Under the pieces are notes generated by a model. It was given only the letters and a program-made list of their open reading frames with translations, was not told the DNA's origin and did no database searches. 64,000 nucleotides of DNA from Usnea hakonensis (lineage: Eukaryota; Ascomycota; Lecanoromycetes; Lecanorales; Parmeliaceae): contig BLJB01000050.1 in the NCBI GenBank assembly GCA_013423325.1, positions 58,032-122,031 on the forward strand, written 5' to 3'. Shown here piece by piece: positions 61,654 to 64,000 of the stretch; position 1 is the first letter of the stretch, and every line of letters begins with the position of its first letter. The position numbers and the translations under genes are program-made.

Positions 61654-63356
61654 ATGGCGACAAAAAGCGCGCTCGAATTGCTCCCGCCTGAGATTCAGCT
61701 ACAAATACTGGTCAACGCAAATACCCCCAACGATCTTCACGCCCTCATCCAAGCCTCACCTCGTCTTTATCAGCTCTTCGTACTTAACAAAAGCCTTGTT
61801 CTCTCCACTGTGGCATGTCGGAATATTCATTCCGCCGTGATGACAGATGCTCTGGTTTTTGCAAGGATATCGCAGCTCGAGAAACCTCTATCTCGAAACG
61901 CTGTTGTTGAAGTGTTCCAAACCTATCCAAGCGAATTGCAAGAAGAATCAGTCATGACCACACCCATATCAGTGACACTGTGCAAGCTCGCCAGCAATAT
62001 CAGCTTTTTCATCGAGGATTATGCTCGGAACACTCTGCCCATTATGGAGGGGCTCGGTCGGTCTCTAGATTTCGAAGTTCTGCCATCATACTCTGCGGAA
62101 GCCTCTGCTTATTTTCCCAAACTCTCAGATTCGGAGACTGGGAGGCTCCAGAGAGCGTTCTGTCGCTTCGAGATTTACAGAACTCTTTTTGCACGGTGTT
62201 CCTCTGACCTTGATCACGATACGCGGCAATGCGCTTACGAACCGTCTCTGCGTGCTGCAGAACAGGCAAGCGTGTTTTTTGAAAGATTCCCGGATTTCCA
62301 GGTTACTGAGATCAACTGCGTCCGAGATTACTTGTATCGCCGACTAAGAGGCATTTGCAGTCAACTAGAGGACGAAGCTGCCAGCACACTGCCGCCAGAG
62401 ACTTTCATGTTTGACAGAGATGGTGACTACGAGTCCGCCGAATGGGCATCCGGGGTGTACCTCTTCTGTGAAAGCGGTAAATACTACCAGAAACAACATA
62501 TAGAACATCTAATGTCTCTTGGACTAGCTTACATTCGCCAAATTTTCGAGTCGACAGGCGAAGAGCAGAAAAATCTATTTATTCGACATTCTGATGCTAA
62601 CATAAAGCACTTGGAGACCGACTTCATCACAAGGGCTCTCGACCTCTTGGGGCCCATCCCAGCCCGGAGAGGTAGGCCGTTGTTAGCCGAGACAGATCCG
62701 CCCTTCGTGTACGAACTTAACCCAGACGTTGAATTGGACATTCCAGACGCTTGGCAGTGGGCCAATCCTCTTGCACCACCGCTGTGCCTCACAGAAAAAC
62801 ACCAGAAGGGACTAAGAGATTGGGGTTTTGTATTCTGGGATTTCGATAGACTTCGTGAATCCGGTATCTTGGAGCGAAGGTGAGTCTCTTTCCATATCCT
62901 TTGGCTGAACCTGAACGCTGACTTCTAGTATATAGTTCACACGATGTACTGCAAATCGATTTCGATGAGTTCGAAGCTGAGCATACCCCAAGTGTTCAGG
63001 AACGCTTGCTTGGACCATCGAGTCCCCCTGAGGACTATGACGATGAGAACGATGGCCTTGGAGAGGATGATCTTGGGTATGATAGCCCTGGAGAAGATGA
63101 CCCTGGGCATGATAGTTTCATGGATGATAGCCCCGAGGATGAGGCTCCCGCCGACGACAACCCAGGGGACCGTAACCTTGAGGACGATAATCCTGAGAAC
63201 GATAGCCATGTTGGAAGTCCCGAGGCTGAGAGCCCCAAAGACATCATCCCAGAAGACACGACGATAACCCTGAAGACGATAGCCCTGAAGGTGATAATGG
63301 CAGTTGGCCAGACATTGAGGAATGTCGTGAACCCTTGGGAGAATTCACTTGAGTGA
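61654..63356 (+). CDS. F-box-like protein with acidic repeat-bearing tail (548 aa)
   Basis: Two exons, 61654-62879 and 62936-63356, with a 56 bp intron (GTGAGT...TATATAG) joining in phase. The N-terminus SALELLPPEIQLQILVNANTPNDLHALIQASPRLYQLF (residues about 5-42) is an F-box: L-P-x-E-[IL]-x-x-x-I, then the second helix. F-box proteins link substrates to SCF ubiquitin ligases via Skp1. The middle is helical and not recognised. It ends in WGFVFWDFDRL, a motif common in fungal F-box-type proteins. Exon 2 adds an extremely acidic tail built from degenerate units like GEDDLGYDSP / GEDDPGHDSF / EDEAPADDNP. Confidence 0.8.
63060..63225 (+). repeat. Degenerate coding repeat in the acidic tail of the F-box-like gene
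   Basis: Units of roughly 30 bp encoding G-E-D-D-x-G-x-D-S-P recur with decreasing similarity, for example GAGAGGATGATCTTGGGTA and GAGAAGATGACCCTGGGCA. It is in frame with the second exon. Confidence 0.6.
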
Positions 63357-63939
63357 GATATGGCGAAATACAGGGTGATCTGTATCCTGACTCGCAAGTT
63401 CAGCTGTCATTGACCAGATTGATAGAAAGCATGGCGTTACTGGCACTGCAAAATTCAAGGGTTCAACTATAGACCGTTTAGTAGCAATCAAAGATATCAA
63501 AGAGTTGCAATTGTGAGAAATGTTTCGTCCTGATCTCATACTGATTGTGCCAGAAAGATGCTAATGTTTCTACCCAAGTGTCCAATGCGGGACAAGTCAC
63601 AAACCTCCCTTCGCAGAAACTGGCGTCTGTCTACCTTTTTCAATGAAAATAAATGTTGTGAATTCGATGGATTGTGATTATGGTGCCCGGATGGTTACGG
63701 TAAGAGCACCCCTAAGGTGGACCCCAAAACAGCCCCCTCATGTACCTCTTCTCAAAGGGAAAAAAGAGGAAGAAAAAACAGAAATTTAATAGCGTAATTA
63801 CGAAAGTCTATCATTTTTTATCTCTTTAGAAAAGTTGTCATCATGGCTATTTAGGACCTACCTTGCGAAGTTAGGGTCTATCTTAGGGATGATCCTAGGA
63901 TTACTAGGGTGGACGACGGCTAGCTATGTGATAATATCA
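63357..63939. other. 3' intergenic region, possibly bordering a mobile element
   Basis: Around 63705-63740 the motif AGCACCCCTAAGGTGGACCCC, and around 63865-63915 several TAGG/CCTA repeats, are suggestive of transposon termini. No matching inverted end lies inside the window. Confidence 0.25.
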
Positions 63940-63974
<35 letters not shown>

Positions 63975-64000
63975 CCCTATTTTTATTTTTTTTTTTTTTT
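63940..64000. repeat. Poly-T tract at the window end
   Basis: Long runs of T are interrupted only by CCCTA and a single A. It may be the complement of a poly-A tail of a retroelement lying to the right, simple low-complexity DNA, or assembly noise. Confidence 0.7.

Overview
The window reads as nuclear DNA of a filamentous ascomycete (Pezizomycotina). Introns are short (49-129 bp) with GT-AG borders and, in one case, a clear TACTAAG branch site. Gene families are fungal: HET, Clr5, an A-T-R NRPS-like reductase, a thaumatin-like secreted protein and a Ure2p-like GST. No tRNA, rRNA or CRISPR array was recognised. All boundaries were read by eye; no database search was run.

Layout. (1) 1-1.7 kb: the end of an ankyrin-type frame and a two-exon RING-finger gene. 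(2) 3.0-36.5 kb: an island of HET-domain (heterokaryon incompatibility) genes. I count 12 HET loci of two architectures. Class A is 750-850 aa with a long N-terminal region before the HET domain and a W-x-V-hydrophobic C-terminus. Class B is 540-720 aa, starts with a WPxRLLH motif and ends in G-hydrophobic-[F/L]-G. Seven look intact (A: 2981-5533, 30355-32604; B: 5805-8046, 8310-10172, 10597-12309, 16216-17961, 33157-34779). Two are disrupted (A 21080-23504; B 24011-25682). Three are relics (A tail near 20745; B tail near 35114; a B locus whose coding body is missing, 35613-36520). A membrane protein (14297-15637) and a Clr5/TPR-like protein (27725-29518) sit among them, with three copies of a roughly 360-400 bp dispersed repeat showing RIP-like transitions. 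(3) 37-48 kb: a possible small metabolic cluster: secreted alpha/beta hydrolase, APH/choline-kinase-like kinase, tyrosyl-tRNA synthetase, an unrecognised 426-aa protein, and a divergent A-T-R NRPS-like carboxylic-acid reductase. (4) 48-63.4 kb: ordinary genes: a small secreted Cys protein, thaumatin-like protein, GST, conserved short fungal proteins, an S/T-rich single-pass surface protein and an F-box protein with an acidic tail. The window ends in a poly-T tract.

How it may work together. HET proteins trigger regulated cell death on non-self contact, so the left half looks like an allorecognition/immunity island evolving by birth and death. Class A and class B genes twice occur as head-to-head pairs, suggesting a two-gene module. 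In the 37-48 kb block, a tyrosyl-tRNA synthetase next to an aminoacyl-type reductase suggests a testable self-resistance hypothesis, because tyrosinol-type compounds inhibit TyrRS.
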